Origin: CAKSQF01 sp964582375
GTDB taxonomy: Bacteria > Bacillota > Clostridia > Oscillospirales > CAG-272
DNA: 52,680 nucleotides
NCBI GenBank assembly: GCA_964582375.1
Contig: CAZORL010000011.1
Coordinates: 1 to 52,680, forward strand
Direction: 5' to 3'
Shown here: piece after piece, positions 16,029 to 25,077 of the stretch
How positions within the stretch are numbered: position 1 is the stretch's first letter
Layout of the letters: every line of letters starts with the position of its first letter
Notes under the pieces: model-generated
Told to the model about the DNA's origin: nothing
The model's database searches: none
Seen by the model: the letters and a program-made list of their open reading frames with translations, nothing else
Translations under genes and position numbers: made by a program

Positions 16029-16700
16029 TCAAAAGAACGAGGGGCTTCCGTTTAGAAGAAGGATGCCGACAATGGCAAGAGCAACGAACAAAATGCCGAA
16101 AACAATGGTGAGCGGGATACGATTTTTGGTGGCGGTATGTGCCTGTGCCTGTGCCTGTTCGGGGACAAGGCGTGCCGACCTGAGTGCTTTTACGATAGGT
16201 TTATAGATCAAAAACACGATGCCAGCGTTAAAAAGAGCTTTGACAATATTAAAAGGAATAAGAAGTGTCGGAAACATTGCCGCGACCTCGGATGTTGTGG
16301 ATCCGGTATAGATCGGTGTGATGAGAAGGTTTGTTCCGAGCATCACGGCAGTCATCGAAATGACCGATGCGAGAAGTCCGAGCACAGCAGATGTTGACGA
16401 GCGTTTTATCCTATAGACGAGCGATGCGGTGACAGAAAACGCGGCAGATCCGCAGAAATTCATAAGTGCACCCCAAAACCCGGTCGAGCCGTTCGTGATC
16501 GCCTCAAGAAGGGCTACAACAAAGGAAAGCGATACGCCGCCGATCGGCCCGTAGATCATTGCGGCGACCGTGATCATCGCGTCCTTCGGGTCAATTGTCA
16601 GAAATGCGATGCGAATATGGACGACGAACTGTGCGACATAGGCGAGTGCGGCAAAAAGTGCGAGTACGACAAGTGATTGAACTTTAGATCTGTTTTTCAT
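16029..16700 (-). CDS. ribU: Riboflavin ECF transporter substrate-binding (S) component RibU
   Basis: A 223-residue membrane protein of the energy-coupling-factor S-component family. The N-terminus KVQSLVVLALFAALAYVAQ is the helix that docks to EcfT, followed by FLTIDPKDAMITVAAMIYGPIGGV, typical of RibU. Assignment to riboflavin rests mainly on the FMN riboswitch upstream. The C-terminus is longer than usual: after a QAQAQAH linker there is an extra hydrophobic helix (about residues 200-219). The ATG at 16700 is chosen because GGGGGAT lies just upstream and the riboswitch occupies the DNA before it. The EcfA/EcfT module must be encoded elsewhere. Confidence 0.9.
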   Translation of the reverse strand: MKNRSKVQSLVVLALFAALAYVAQFVVHIRIAFLTIDPKDAMITVAAMIYGPIGGVSLSFVVALLEAITNGSTGFWGALMNFCGSAAFSVTASLVYRIKRSSTSAVLGLLASVISMTAVMLGTNLLITPIYTGSTTSEVAAMFPTLLIPFNIVKALFNAGIVFLIYKPIVKALRSARLVPEQAQAQAHTATKNRIPLTIVFGILFVALAIVGILLLNGSPSFF

Positions 16701-16726
16701 ATATCCCCCATGATCGGGGAAAGGAT

Positions 16727-16883
16727 AAAAAAAACCGACAAAACGTCGGGGATGCGTTATTTTTATCTTTTCCCATCCGGACTTTACCGTCGGTACAGGA
16801 CTCTCACCTGTTCGGCATATGCTCGCGGACTTATGACAGATGTCAAACACCGCCGGTGTGGAATTACACCAACCCCTAAAGAT
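16727..16883 (-). promoter_or_regulatory. FMN riboswitch (RFN element) with terminator
   Basis: On the minus strand the aptamer spans 16883-16765. It opens ATCTTTAGGGG, contains ATTCCACACCGGCGGT, AAGTCCGCGAGC, GGTGAGAGTCC and CCGACGGTAAAGTCCGGATG, and closes GGGAAAAGAT, pairing with the start. These are the conserved RFN blocks. The expression platform is CCGAC/GTCGG followed by eight T (16727-16750). FMN binding should terminate transcription before ribU. Confidence 0.95.
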
Positions 16884-16901
16884 ATTATTTGATTAAAACA
16901 C

Positions 16902-16942
16902 TTATTATTCCCAAAGAGGCAAAGCCTCTTTGGGAATAATAA
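16902..16942. terminator. Bidirectional terminator after tuf
   Basis: A 19-bp perfect inverted repeat (16902-16920 and 16924-16942) with an AAA loop, GC-rich core CCCAAAGAGGC and AT-rich ends that supply T residues on both strands. It closes the str operon 8 bases after the tuf stop codon. Confidence 0.9.
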
Positions 16943-16949
16943 TTAATGA

Positions 16950-18155
16950 TTAAGCGATGATGTTAGCAACGACACCCGAGCCAACGGTTCTGCCACCCTC
17001 ACGGATAGCGAAACGGAGGTTCTGCTCCATAGCGATAGGTGTGATAAGCTCAACGTTCATATCAACGTTATCGCCGGGACGGCACATCTCGACATCGTCG
17101 GGAAGAGTGATAACGCCTGTAACGTCGGTCGTTCTGAAGTAGAACTGAGGACGGTAGCCGGAGAAGAAGGGCTTCTGACGTCCGCCTTCCTTCTCGGTAA
17201 GAACGTAAACGTGACCAACGAACTTGGTGTGAGGATGAACGGTGCCGGGCTTGCAGAGAACCTGTCCACGCTCGATCTCGTTCTTCGCGATACCACGAAG
17301 AAGTGCGCCGATGTTGTCGCCTGCCTCAGCAAGGTCAACGGTCTTGTGGAACATCTCAACGCCGGTAACGGTGGTTGACTTCTTCTCGTCAGAGAGACCA
17401 ACGATCTCGCAAACGTCGCCGATCTTAACAGTACCACGCTCTACACGGCCGGTAGCAACTGTACCACGACCGGAGATCGAGAATACGTCCTCGACAGGCA
17501 TAAGGAAGGGAAGGTCAGCCTGACGCTCAGGTGTAGGAATATAGTCATCAACTGCGTCCATGAGCTCGATGATAGGAGCGTATACGGGATCGGAAAGATC
17601 CTTGGACTCAGAGAGAAGTGCCTCACGAGCAGAGCCGCGGATGATCGGAAGATCGTCGCCGGGGAAATCATAGCTCGAGAGAAGATCGCGAACTTCCATC
17701 TCAACGAGGTCGAGAAGCTCGGGGTCGTCAACGATGTCGCACTTGTTAAGGAATACGACGATTGCGGGAACGCCAACCTGACGAGCAAGAAGAACGTGCT
17801 CGCGGGTCTGCTGGAGAGGTCCGTCAGTACCTGCAACAACGAGGATCGCACCGTCCATCTGAGCTGCACCGGTGATCATGTTCTTAACATAGTCAGCGTG
17901 GCCGGGGCAGTCAACGTGAGCGTAGTGACGCTTGTCGGTCTCATACTCAACGTGACGGGTGTTAATTGTGATTCCACGTGCCTTTTCCTCGGGCGCGTTG
18001 TCGATCTGGTCGTAAGCAAGGAACTCGATGTTCGAGTTCTTGAGAGCCAGAGTCTTGGTGATAGCTGCGGTAAGGGTTGTCTTACCGTGGTCAACGTGAC
18101 CAATGGTACCAATGTTTACATGGGGCTTAGTTCTTTCAAATTTAGCCTTTGCCAT
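16950..18155 (-). CDS. tuf: Elongation factor Tu
   Basis: A 401-residue GTPase that delivers aminoacyl-tRNA to the ribosome. Motifs: GHVDHGKTTL (G1), RGITINTRHVEYET (G2), DCPGHADYVKNM (G3), NKCD (G4), and C-terminal PGDNVDMNVELITPIAMEQNLRFAIREGGRTVG. A strong TAGGAGG site precedes the ATG. It is the last gene of rpsL-rpsG-fusA-tuf, 56 bases after fusA. Codon choice (many GTT/GTA/ACC codons) differs visibly from neighbouring metabolic genes, as expected for very high expression. Confidence 0.98.
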   Translation of the reverse strand: MAKAKFERTKPHVNIGTIGHVDHGKTTLTAAITKTLALKNSNIEFLAYDQIDNAPEEKARGITINTRHVEYETDKRHYAHVDCPGHADYVKNMITGAAQMDGAILVVAGTDGPLQQTREHVLLARQVGVPAIVVFLNKCDIVDDPELLDLVEMEVRDLLSSYDFPGDDLPIIRGSAREALLSESKDLSDPVYAPIIELMDAVDDYIPTPERQADLPFLMPVEDVFSISGRGTVATGRVERGTVKIGDVCEIVGLSDEKKSTTVTGVEMFHKTVDLAEAGDNIGALLRGIAKNEIERGQVLCKPGTVHPHTKFVGHVYVLTEKEGGRQKPFFSGYRPQFYFRTTDVTGVITLPDDVEMCRPGDNVDMNVELITPIAMEQNLRFAIREGGRTVGSGVVANIIA

Positions 18156-18211
18156 TTTAGTTTCCTCCTAAAATTTATATCAAATTTAATTTTGATTATA
18201 GTTGTTGATGA

Positions 18212-20317
18212 TTACTTGGATTTGTTTTTGATGATCTCTTCGGAGATGCTCTTCGGAACTTCAGCGAAGTGGCTGGGCTCCATAGAGTACTGACCGCGTC
18301 CCTGTGTACCGGAACGGAGGTCGGTCGCATAACCGAACATATTTGCGAGCGGGACGTTCGCGATGACCTCGGTCGCGCCCGAAAGCTCTTCGGTAGACTG
18401 GATCTGTCCTCTGCGGCTGTTAAAGTCGCCGATGACGAATCCGAGGTAGTCGTTAGGTGTAATGGTAACGACCTTCATGATCGGCTCGGTGAGAACCGGC
18501 TTTGCCTTCTTCATAGCATTCTTGAACGCCATGGAACCTGCGATCTTAAATGCCATTTCGGAAGAGTCAACTTCGTGATAAGAACCATCATAAAGGGTGA
18601 CCTTAACGTCAACGACGTTGTAGCCTGCAAGGATACCATTCTGCATTGCGCCCTGGATACCTGCATCGACAGCGGGGATATATTCCTTCGGAATAGCACC
18701 GCCGACGACCTTATTGATGAACTCATATCCCTTACCGGGCTCGTTCGGCTCGATGGTGATCTTTACATGACCGTACTGACCCTTACCACCCGACTGACGT
18801 GCATACTTGCAGTCCTCGTCTGCCGACGCGGTGATGGTCTCCTTATAGGAAACCTGGGGAGCACCGATGTTTGCCTCGACCTTGAACTCACGAAGGAGAC
18901 GGTCAACGATGATCTCGAGATGAAGCTCACCCATGCCTGCGATGATGGTCTGACCTGTTTCCTCATCCGTATAGGTGCGGAATGTCGGGTCTTCCTCGGC
19001 AAGCTTTGCAAGAGCGATGCCCATTTTTTCCTGAGCGGCTCTGGTCTTCGGCTCGATAGCCTCTTTGATAACAGGCTCCGGAAATTCCATCGATTCGAGA
19101 ATTACGGGGTGCGAATCGGAGCAGAGCGTATCACCGGTGGTGGTGTACTTAAGTCCGACTGCCGCTGCGATATCGCCCGAGTAGCAGATATCGAGATCCT
19201 TACGCTGGTTAGCGTGCATCTGCAGGATACGTCCGATTCTTTCCTTCTGACGCTTGGTGGAGTTGTACACCGTAGTGCCTGCGGGAAGAGTTCCTTCGTA
19301 TACGCGGAAGAAGCAGAGCTTTCCGACGTAGGGGTCGGTCATGATCTTGAACGCAAGGGCTGCAAAATTGCCGTCGTCTGTTGCGGGGCACTCGACCTCG
19401 TTGTTGTCCGGATCGGCATCGGGATTGATACCCTTGATCGCAGGAACGTCGGTAGGTGCGGGCATATAGTCAACGATAGCATCGAGCAGCTTCTGTACGC
19501 CCTTGTTTTTATAAGAAGTTCCGCAAATTACCGGAACGATCTTGTTATCGATGGTAGCCTGACGGAGTGCCTTTTTGAGTTCGGGAACAGTGATCTCCTC
19601 ACCCTCAAGATACTTCATTGCAAGCTCGTCATCTGTCTCGACGATAGCCTCGACCATCTGTGCACGGTACTCATTGGCTTTGTCGAGCATGTCGGCGGGA
19701 ATAGGCTCGACACGCATGTCCTTACCCATCTCGTCGTAGTAAACATCAGCCTCCATGTTCATCAGGTCGATGATTCCCTTAAAGGACTCCTCTGCACCGA
19801 TAGGAAGCTGGATCGGAATGGCATTTGCCTTCAGACGCTCGTGGAGCATCTCCACACAGCGGAAGAAGTTTGCGCCCATAATGTCCATTTTGTTGACATA
19901 TACCATTCTCGGGACGCCGTATTTGTCGGCCTGACGCCAAACTGTCTCGGACTGAGGCTCAACGCCGCCCTTTGCACAAAGGACAGTTACCGAACCGTCG
20001 AGAACGCGGAGCGATCTCTCGACCTCGACCGTAAAGTCAACGTGACCGGGGGTGTCGATAATGTTGATACGCGTCTCGGGTGCGGATCCGTCGAGCTTTT
20101 TCCAATGGCATGTGGTTGCAGCCGAGGTGATCGTGATACCTCTCTCCTGCTCCTGAGCCATCCAGTCCATCGTTGCCTCACCGTCGTGAGTCTCGCCGAT
20201 CTTGTGGTTTACACCCGTATAATAAAGGATACGCTCGGTCGTCGTGGTCTTACCTGCGTCGATGTGAGCCATGATACCGATATTTCGGGTATTTTCAAGT
20301 GAATATTCTCTGGGCAT
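18212..20317 (-). CDS. fusA: Elongation factor G
   Basis: A 701-residue translocase GTPase. Motifs: AHIDAGKTTTTERILYYTG (G1), ERGITITSAATT (G2), DTPGHVDFTVEVERSLRVLDG (G3) and NKMD (G4). Domain IV has SGGKGQYGHVKI and domain V GAIPKEYIPAVDAGIQGAM and RGQIQSTEE. The length is that of canonical EF-G rather than the EF-G2 paralogue. It catalyses ribosomal translocation and, with RRF, recycling. Position within the str operon supports the assignment. Confidence 0.98.
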   Translation of the reverse strand: MPREYSLENTRNIGIMAHIDAGKTTTTERILYYTGVNHKIGETHDGEATMDWMAQEQERGITITSAATTCHWKKLDGSAPETRINIIDTPGHVDFTVEVERSLRVLDGSVTVLCAKGGVEPQSETVWRQADKYGVPRMVYVNKMDIMGANFFRCVEMLHERLKANAIPIQLPIGAEESFKGIIDLMNMEADVYYDEMGKDMRVEPIPADMLDKANEYRAQMVEAIVETDDELAMKYLEGEEITVPELKKALRQATIDNKIVPVICGTSYKNKGVQKLLDAIVDYMPAPTDVPAIKGINPDADPDNNEVECPATDDGNFAALAFKIMTDPYVGKLCFFRVYEGTLPAGTTVYNSTKRQKERIGRILQMHANQRKDLDICYSGDIAAAVGLKYTTTGDTLCSDSHPVILESMEFPEPVIKEAIEPKTRAAQEKMGIALAKLAEEDPTFRTYTDEETGQTIIAGMGELHLEIIVDRLLREFKVEANIGAPQVSYKETITASADEDCKYARQSGGKGQYGHVKITIEPNEPGKGYEFINKVVGGAIPKEYIPAVDAGIQGAMQNGILAGYNVVDVKVTLYDGSYHEVDSSEMAFKIAGSMAFKNAMKKAKPVLTEPIMKVVTITPNDYLGFVIGDFNSRRGQIQSTEELSGATEVIANVPLANMFGYATDLRSGTQGRGQYSMEPSHFAEVPKSISEEIIKNKSK

Positions 20318-20373
20318 TGACTTTTCTCCTTATTTTTTTTACTACAAACAAATTGACCTTTGTGATTGGTAGA

Positions 20374-20844
20374 TCAATATCTGTAATGAGCGAAAGCCTT
20401 GTTAGCCTCAGCCATCTTGTGAGTTTCTTCCTTCTTCTTGACAGCTCCGCCCATGTTGTTGTTAGCATCAAGGATCTCGGCTGCAAGACGCTCTGCCATT
20501 GTGTTCTCACTGCGGTTTCTGGAATAAGTTCTCAGCCAACGCAGACCAAGGGTCTGACGCCTTTCGGGTCTTACGTCCATAGGAACCTGATAGGTGGAAC
20601 CACCTACACGGCGAGCCTTAACCTCGAGAACAGGCATAATGTTCTCAAGCGCTGTTGTAAATACTTCGAGTGCGTTCTTCCCGGATTTCTCTTCAACGAT
20701 CGCAAATGCGTCGTAAACGATCTTCTGGGCAACACCCTTCTTGCCGTCGTACATGATATTGTTGATAAGCTTTGTAACCAGCTTAGAATTGTACATAGGA
20801 TCCGGCAATACTTCTCTTTTGGAAATTCGTCCTCTTCTAGGCAC
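20374..20844 (-). CDS. rpsG: 30S ribosomal protein S7
   Basis: A 156-residue protein beginning PRRGRISKREVLPDP after the initiator, the usual S7 start. The GTG at 20844 is chosen because AAGGAGGG lies 8 bases before it and the family start matches; an ATG at 20862 would add six unrelated residues and absorb the ribosome binding site. S7 nucleates assembly of the 30S head and contacts the E-site tRNA. The 158-base gap from rpsL has no gene; in enterobacteria the rpsL-rpsG gap holds the S7 autoregulatory site, but I cannot identify one here by sequence. Confidence 0.97.
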   Translation of the reverse strand: MPRRGRISKREVLPDPMYNSKLVTKLINNIMYDGKKGVAQKIVYDAFAIVEEKSGKNALEVFTTALENIMPVLEVKARRVGGSTYQVPMDVRPERRQTLGLRWLRTYSRNRSENTMAERLAAEILDANNNMGGAVKKKEETHKMAEANKAFAHYRY

Positions 20845-21002
20845 TGTACTTCCCTCCTTCATAAAATAATGATATCATAGGTACTCGAAAGCTTTCTTCC
20901 GTTAAGCGCTCGGACTGTCGGAATACAATAAACATTGATCTTCAACAGACTCGGTGCACAAACATCAGATGATTTTTAATACCTTCCCTCGCAAAATAGA
21001 TA

Positions 21003-21425
21003 TTACTTCTTGGCTGCTTTGGGAGTTTTTGCGCCGTACTTGGAACGGCTCTGTCTGCGGGCATCAACGCCCTGAGTATCAAGCGTACCGCGGATAATGT
21101 GGTAACGCACACCGGGAAGGTCACGAACACGACCGCCGCGAATCAGTACAACCGAGTGTTCCTGAAGGTTATGACCGATACCGGGGATATAAGTGGTGGC
21201 TTCGAGACCGTTGGTCAGCTTTACTCTGGCGATCTTACGAAGAGCCGAGTTAGGCTTCTTAGGGCTGGTCGTGGAGACCTTAGTGCAAACTCCTCTCTTC
21301 TGGGGCGAGCTCTGATCTGTCGGAGCATTGTTCAGAGTATTGAAGCCCTTCTGAAGCATGGGGGATTTTGACTTGTAGACCTTTTTGGATCTGCCCTGCT
21401 TTACAAGCTGATTAAATGTTGGCAT
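21003..21425 (-). CDS. rpsL: 30S ribosomal protein S12
   Basis: A 140-residue protein starting MPTFNQLVKQGR, with KKPNSALRKIARVKLTNG and the decoding-centre segment GHNLQEHSVVLIRGGRVRDLPGVRYH. The start at 21425 follows ACAGGAGGTGC. Lys and Pro positions associated with streptomycin resistance (PKKPNS, GRVRDLPGVR) look wild type. It is the first gene of the str operon. Confidence 0.98.
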   Translation of the reverse strand: MPTFNQLVKQGRSKKVYKSKSPMLQKGFNTLNNAPTDQSSPQKRGVCTKVSTTSPKKPNSALRKIARVKLTNGLEATTYIPGIGHNLQEHSVVLIRGGRVRDLPGVRYHIIRGTLDTQGVDARRQSRSKYGAKTPKAAKK

Positions 21426-21520
21426 ATTGCACCTCCTGTTCTGCAAAGATCATGTTTATTCCATCCGAGCGACACAGTTTCAATGCCTTGTTACACAGGC
21501 ATGCATCGTTCGACCTACAT

Positions 21521-21549
21521 ATTATATCATTCAAGCCCAAAAAAGTCAA
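21521..21549 (-). promoter_or_regulatory. Promoter of the str operon
   Basis: TTGACT (21544-21549) and TATAAT (21521-21526), 17 bases apart. About 90 bases of leader follow, including a small hairpin ATGCCT/AGGCAT near 21483-21505. Confidence 0.85.
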
Positions 21550-21672
21550 TAGAGATAGCAAATCTGATTAAAATTCTCCCTTTTGCACATCTCGCTCGGA
21601 TAATCTTAATCGCTTTTTTGGAACTTTTGACGGCGATTATCGGACATTTTTCGAGAATATCCGCCATTTTTC

Positions 21673-21708
21673 AAAAAATCATACCGATCGGGGATGCGAT
21701 CGGTATGA
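21673..21708 (-). terminator. Terminator of the solute-binding protein gene
   Basis: A 12-bp perfect stem (21679-21690 and 21697-21708) with a 6-base loop, followed by TTTTTT on the minus strand. Confidence 0.88.
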
Positions 21709-21741
21709 TTCCGTATAGATTTTATATAAGAATGAAGAATA

Positions 21742-23484
21742 TCATTCGGTCTTGTAAAGGGAGTTCCAATAGTTGACATACTGATAGGTAAGCGATCCCT
21801 TGGTGCTGCCCGACGTCATGGTCGAAACCGCATCCTGACTCGTGAGCCATGTGTTGATCGAAACGAGGAAGTCATCGGCGGTAGGCTCATCCTTTGTGGT
21901 AGATGCGAACGACTCGAACTGACGAAGTTTTACCCACAGTTCATCATACAGCATATCAAGCTCATTGATGTAGTCCTCAAGCATCTTCTTGTTCGGATCG
22001 GCGGAACCATCATCGTCGTAATTCATATCGATATTCAGCCTTGAGTAAATGCTGTAGATGGCGTCAGCGGATGCCTGCTTTGCACGAGCCCAGCCGTTTG
22101 CCGAGATCTCAAGCTCCTTCTCGGACATTTCGCTGTTCTGCCATGCAAGGAAGGTGTTTCCGACCTGATACTCGCTCATTACATAAACGGTATCACCCTC
22201 GTGCTTTCTTGTAACGATGCCTGTGCTCTCATCCTTGGTATATGTGACATTTTCGACACCGTAAAGAAGGGTGTTAAGCAGCTTTTCGTTCGTATAAAGC
22301 TCCTGAATGAGCTGATAGCATCTCGACGAATCGGACGAATAGTTGGAAATGGCAAATCCGTAATCAAGCATCTGAGAGGAGTTTGCTACCGGCACACCCG
22401 TGCGGATAACATAGTACTCATCCTCATACTGTTCGGGGAGATCGCAATAGCCCTTAATGAAGGCTGCCGCGAAATTCTGCGAGAAATCGGGGTCTGCGTT
22501 ATGGAGAGCGTACTGACCGTTGACCTTGCCGCAATCGACATAGGTCGTAAGGATCGATCTGACTGTTTCGTTCGATGTGATGGCAGACGGAGCCTTGGAG
22601 GTGCTCTCGATCATCGTCGAATCAAGGACAGTACCGTAAACATTGACATTGCCGGTAAGGCTCGTTATGTTCATATCATAGATGTTGTAGAGCGGGATCA
22701 CGCCGTCCTCGTTCTCCGCTACATCGACAAGATACTCACGAAGATCGGGAAGTCCCTCGACATCGGTGATGGTGTAGGGGTACTTGTCGAAGAGATCCTT
22801 CTTGACGAGCAGATATTCGTACTCGCCGTAGTAAGCGGTTCTCGGAATGAATGTTACGGGGTCGCCGTGGACACCGTCGTTGCAATAAGCAAGAAGGTTT
22901 GCCGAGATGTATTTCGTGATCTTTGTAAGCGCCGCATCCTCGGATGTGAACGCCGAATCGATCGCCGAGGTATCGACATATTCAACGCCGAATACATCCT
23001 CACTGCCGGCAGCAATAGCTCTGAGTTCGAGATACATATCACGATCGGGGATCATGAAAACATCGATCTGATTTTCATAAGGTTCGGGATAAGCGGTCAC
23101 CTCTCTGTACTGACCGGGGATTATCTCAACCTTGACAACATCTCCGTCGTTGCCGAGAGAGGATTTCTTTATGCCCGCATCCATATCTGCCTGTCTTGCG
23201 GCAAGCTTTTTGAGGATGGCATCCTTGTACTCGTCCTTCGTGTAGAACTGCAGAGAGACATGGATGTTGAGATTGTTCTCGGTGATCTGGTTGACTGCGT
23301 CCTCAACGGCGGCAATGCCCTTCTCGGTAGTCTTCTCATCGGTAACCATGGCAAGTGTCAGGGTGAGCGGTTTGACCGCTTCCGAGGCGGCAACATTTCC
23401 GGAGCTCTTGCAGCCCGTAAAGAGGGATGCTACGGAAATAAGCATCAGCAGTGCCGTGCCGAGGCTTACAATACGTTTTTTCAT
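21742..23484 (-). CDS. Extracellular solute-binding lipoprotein (ABC transporter type)
   Basis: A 580-residue protein with a signal peptide and lipobox LFTGC (Cys25), so it should be lipid-anchored on the outer face. The mature part resembles family 1 extracellular solute-binding proteins (sugar/oligosaccharide type), though only weakly: LTLAMVTDEKTTEKGIAAVEDAVNQITE at the start, then an inserted AARQADMDAGIKKSS segment. The C-terminal part is helical and ends NSLYKTE. The start at 23484 follows AAGGAGGATATCC; an earlier in-frame start at 23511 lacks a site. No permease or ATPase genes adjoin, so its partners are elsewhere or it acts alone. Substrate unknown. Confidence 0.85.
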   Translation of the reverse strand: MKKRIVSLGTALLMLISVASLFTGCKSSGNVAASEAVKPLTLTLAMVTDEKTTEKGIAAVEDAVNQITENNLNIHVSLQFYTKDEYKDAILKKLAARQADMDAGIKKSSLGNDGDVVKVEIIPGQYREVTAYPEPYENQIDVFMIPDRDMYLELRAIAAGSEDVFGVEYVDTSAIDSAFTSEDAALTKITKYISANLLAYCNDGVHGDPVTFIPRTAYYGEYEYLLVKKDLFDKYPYTITDVEGLPDLREYLVDVAENEDGVIPLYNIYDMNITSLTGNVNVYGTVLDSTMIESTSKAPSAITSNETVRSILTTYVDCGKVNGQYALHNADPDFSQNFAAAFIKGYCDLPEQYEDEYYVIRTGVPVANSSQMLDYGFAISNYSSDSSRCYQLIQELYTNEKLLNTLLYGVENVTYTKDESTGIVTRKHEGDTVYVMSEYQVGNTFLAWQNSEMSEKELEISANGWARAKQASADAIYSIYSRLNIDMNYDDDGSADPNKKMLEDYINELDMLYDELWVKLRQFESFASTTKDEPTADDFLVSINTWLTSQDAVSTMTSGSTKGSLTYQYVNYWNSLYKTE

Positions 23485-23595
23485 GCGGGATATCCTCCTT
23501 AGAATTTCCATTATGAAATTATGATCATGCTGTCGGAGAGCATGTCCCGACAGAGTGCGGCATGTGCTTTTTTCAGTGCCACTACAGCTTCCTCT

Positions 23596-23624
23596 ATTTT
23601 ACAACAAAAAATGAAATATGTCAA
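23596..23624 (-). promoter_or_regulatory. Promoter of the solute-binding protein gene
   Basis: TTGACA (23619-23624) and TAAAAT (23596-23601), spacing 17. The approximately 105-base leader contains CTGTCGG/CCGACAG, a 7-bp hairpin. The stretch from 23625 to 23757 shows no gene. Confidence 0.85.
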
Positions 23625-23757
23625 GGTCTGCGACGGGATAAAAAATGAATATTCTTTTAATTTTTATGAATATTCAAGTTCCCCGACCAAAAAATCACCC
23701 GATATCCCTCGCCTCAACAAGCAAGCCTTTGTATATCATGCACATGTCAGCTCGGCA

Positions 23758-23793
23758 TTTTGCACAAAATCACATGCTGATTTTTGTGCAAAA
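23758..23793. terminator. AT-rich inverted repeat after sigA, possible terminator
   Basis: TTTTGCACAAAATCA (23758-23772) and TGATTTTTGTGCAAAA (23778-23793) pair almost perfectly with a 5-base loop. It lies 45 bases beyond the sigA stop codon. The stem is AT-rich and no clean T-tract follows, so termination is only likely. Confidence 0.55.
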
Positions 23794-23838
23794 CGACAGT
23801 TTTTTTGTGATGCAAAAGTTTTTTGCCGATTTTCGGGG

Positions 23839-25056
23839 TCAATTATCGAGATAATCGCGAAGCTTTCTTGATCTGCTCGGGTGTCTAAGCTTTCGAAGTG
23901 CTTTTGCCTCGATCTGACGAATACGTTCCCTTGTGATCTGGAACGCTGCGCCGACCTCCTCAAGCGTGTACTGTTTGCCGTCTTTGAGTCCGAAACGGAG
24001 CATCAGAACCTGTTCCTCTCTCGGTGTCAAGGTGTGAAGCACCGACAAGAGCTGATCGCGAAGCATCGTCTGCGAGACTCTGTCGGACGGAGACGGCGAG
24101 CTCTCGTCCTCGATAAAGTCATAAAGCTGTGAATCCTCTTCCTCACCCACCGGTGTTTCGAGCGGAACCGGGTCAAGTGCGATCTTCATGATCTCACGCA
24201 CCTTATCGACCGGCATTTCGATCTCTTTTGCGATCTCCTCCGCAGTCGGATCTCTGCCAAGCTCTTGAAAGAGCTTTCTCGATGTACGCGACACCCTGTG
24301 GATGGTCTCGACCATGTGCACGGGTATTCTTATCGTCCTTGCCTGATCGGCAATGGCACGGGTTATCGCCTGTCTTATCCACCATGTGGCGTAGGTCGAA
24401 AACTTGAATCCCTTATCCGAATCGAATTTTTCGACAGCCTTAAGCAGACCGAAATTGCCCTCCTGTATCAGATCAAGGAAAGAAAGTCCCTTGCCCGAAT
24501 GCCTTTTGGCGACACTGACCACAAGACGAAGGTTTGCCTCGACAAGTCTGTCCCTTGCCTTCATTCCCGCCTCGCTTGCGGCTCTCAACTCCTCGATCTG
24601 CTCGGGGGTCAAACCGTCGGGTTCGGCAAGCTGCTTGTCCGCCTGAAAGCCGTTATGTATAAGCTCGGCAAGCATCGGCTCCTCATCGGGACGAAGCAGG
24701 GGTATCGAGCCGATATCCTTTAGATACATTCTGACCGGGTCATCGATTGCAAGGCCGCCCTGTGCGAGAAAACGCTCCATCTCCTCTGCCGAGGCGTAGC
24801 GTTTTGCCTCGTTCTCGATCTCGGCGATCTCGATTTTGTTCATCTCGGCGGCAGGGTCGGATTCGACCGCATCGATCGACTGCACATCGAGAGACAGATC
24901 AGCATCCGACGGCTCGTTGTGTTCGGAGGCAAAATCGTCATCATCAAACGCATTCATAAGATCGTTGTCCGAAAGTGAACCTTGATTTAAGCTCTTTTCG
25001 AGAAGTTCATCAAGCGTTGATCCGTCAAATCTTACTTCCTGATCATCGTAAGACAT
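23839..25056 (-). CDS. sigA: RNA polymerase primary sigma factor SigA (RpoD)
   Basis: A 405-residue sigma-70 factor with an acidic N-terminus of about 85 residues. Region 1.2 is DDPVRMYLKDIGSIPLL, region 2 RLVVSVAKRHSGKGLSFLDLIQEGNFGL with YATWWIRQAITRAIADQ, region 3 GRDPTAEEIAKEI, and region 4.2 ITRERIRQIEAKALRKLRHPSRSRKL. This last stretch is the canonical housekeeping form. The start at 25056 (MSYDDQ) follows AAAGGAAGG; longer in-frame starts would run into the structured element at 25078-25138. It lies 161 bases downstream of a second sigma gene of the same type and probably shares its transcript. Confidence 0.95.
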   Translation of the reverse strand: MSYDDQEVRFDGSTLDELLEKSLNQGSLSDNDLMNAFDDDDFASEHNEPSDADLSLDVQSIDAVESDPAAEMNKIEIAEIENEAKRYASAEEMERFLAQGGLAIDDPVRMYLKDIGSIPLLRPDEEPMLAELIHNGFQADKQLAEPDGLTPEQIEELRAASEAGMKARDRLVEANLRLVVSVAKRHSGKGLSFLDLIQEGNFGLLKAVEKFDSDKGFKFSTYATWWIRQAITRAIADQARTIRIPVHMVETIHRVSRTSRKLFQELGRDPTAEEIAKEIEMPVDKVREIMKIALDPVPLETPVGEEEDSQLYDFIEDESSPSPSDRVSQTMLRDQLLSVLHTLTPREEQVLMLRFGLKDGKQYTLEEVGAAFQITRERIRQIEAKALRKLRHPSRSRKLRDYLDN

Positions 25057-25077
25057 AAATATGACCTTCCTTTCCGT

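Noticed and set aside
16700..16850. An N-terminal extension of ribU by 50 codons
   Set aside because: The extension lies inside the FMN riboswitch and its terminator, while a good ribosome binding site precedes the ATG at 16700.
16902..16942. Long palindrome considered as an insertion-sequence end or attachment site
   Set aside because: No duplicate elsewhere in the window and a perfect fit as terminator of the highly expressed tuf gene.
18269..20302. A 677-codon open frame antisense to fusA
   Set aside because: Entirely inside EF-G on the opposite strand; product is Cys/Asp/Leu-rich with no domain. Same codon-bias artefact; similar cases occur opposite thrS (42803-44128), tig (38254-39534), the solute-binding protein (22201-23502) and the E2-like gene (1292-2245).
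21527..21667. A 46-codon minus-strand frame (MADILEKCPIIAVKSSKKAIK...) between the solute-binding gene and rpsL
   Set aside because: The start resembles the first residues of GlpP-type antiterminators, but the resemblance ends after about 15 residues, there is no ribosome binding site, it follows a strong terminator, and its end overlaps the str promoter. It may be a relic at most.
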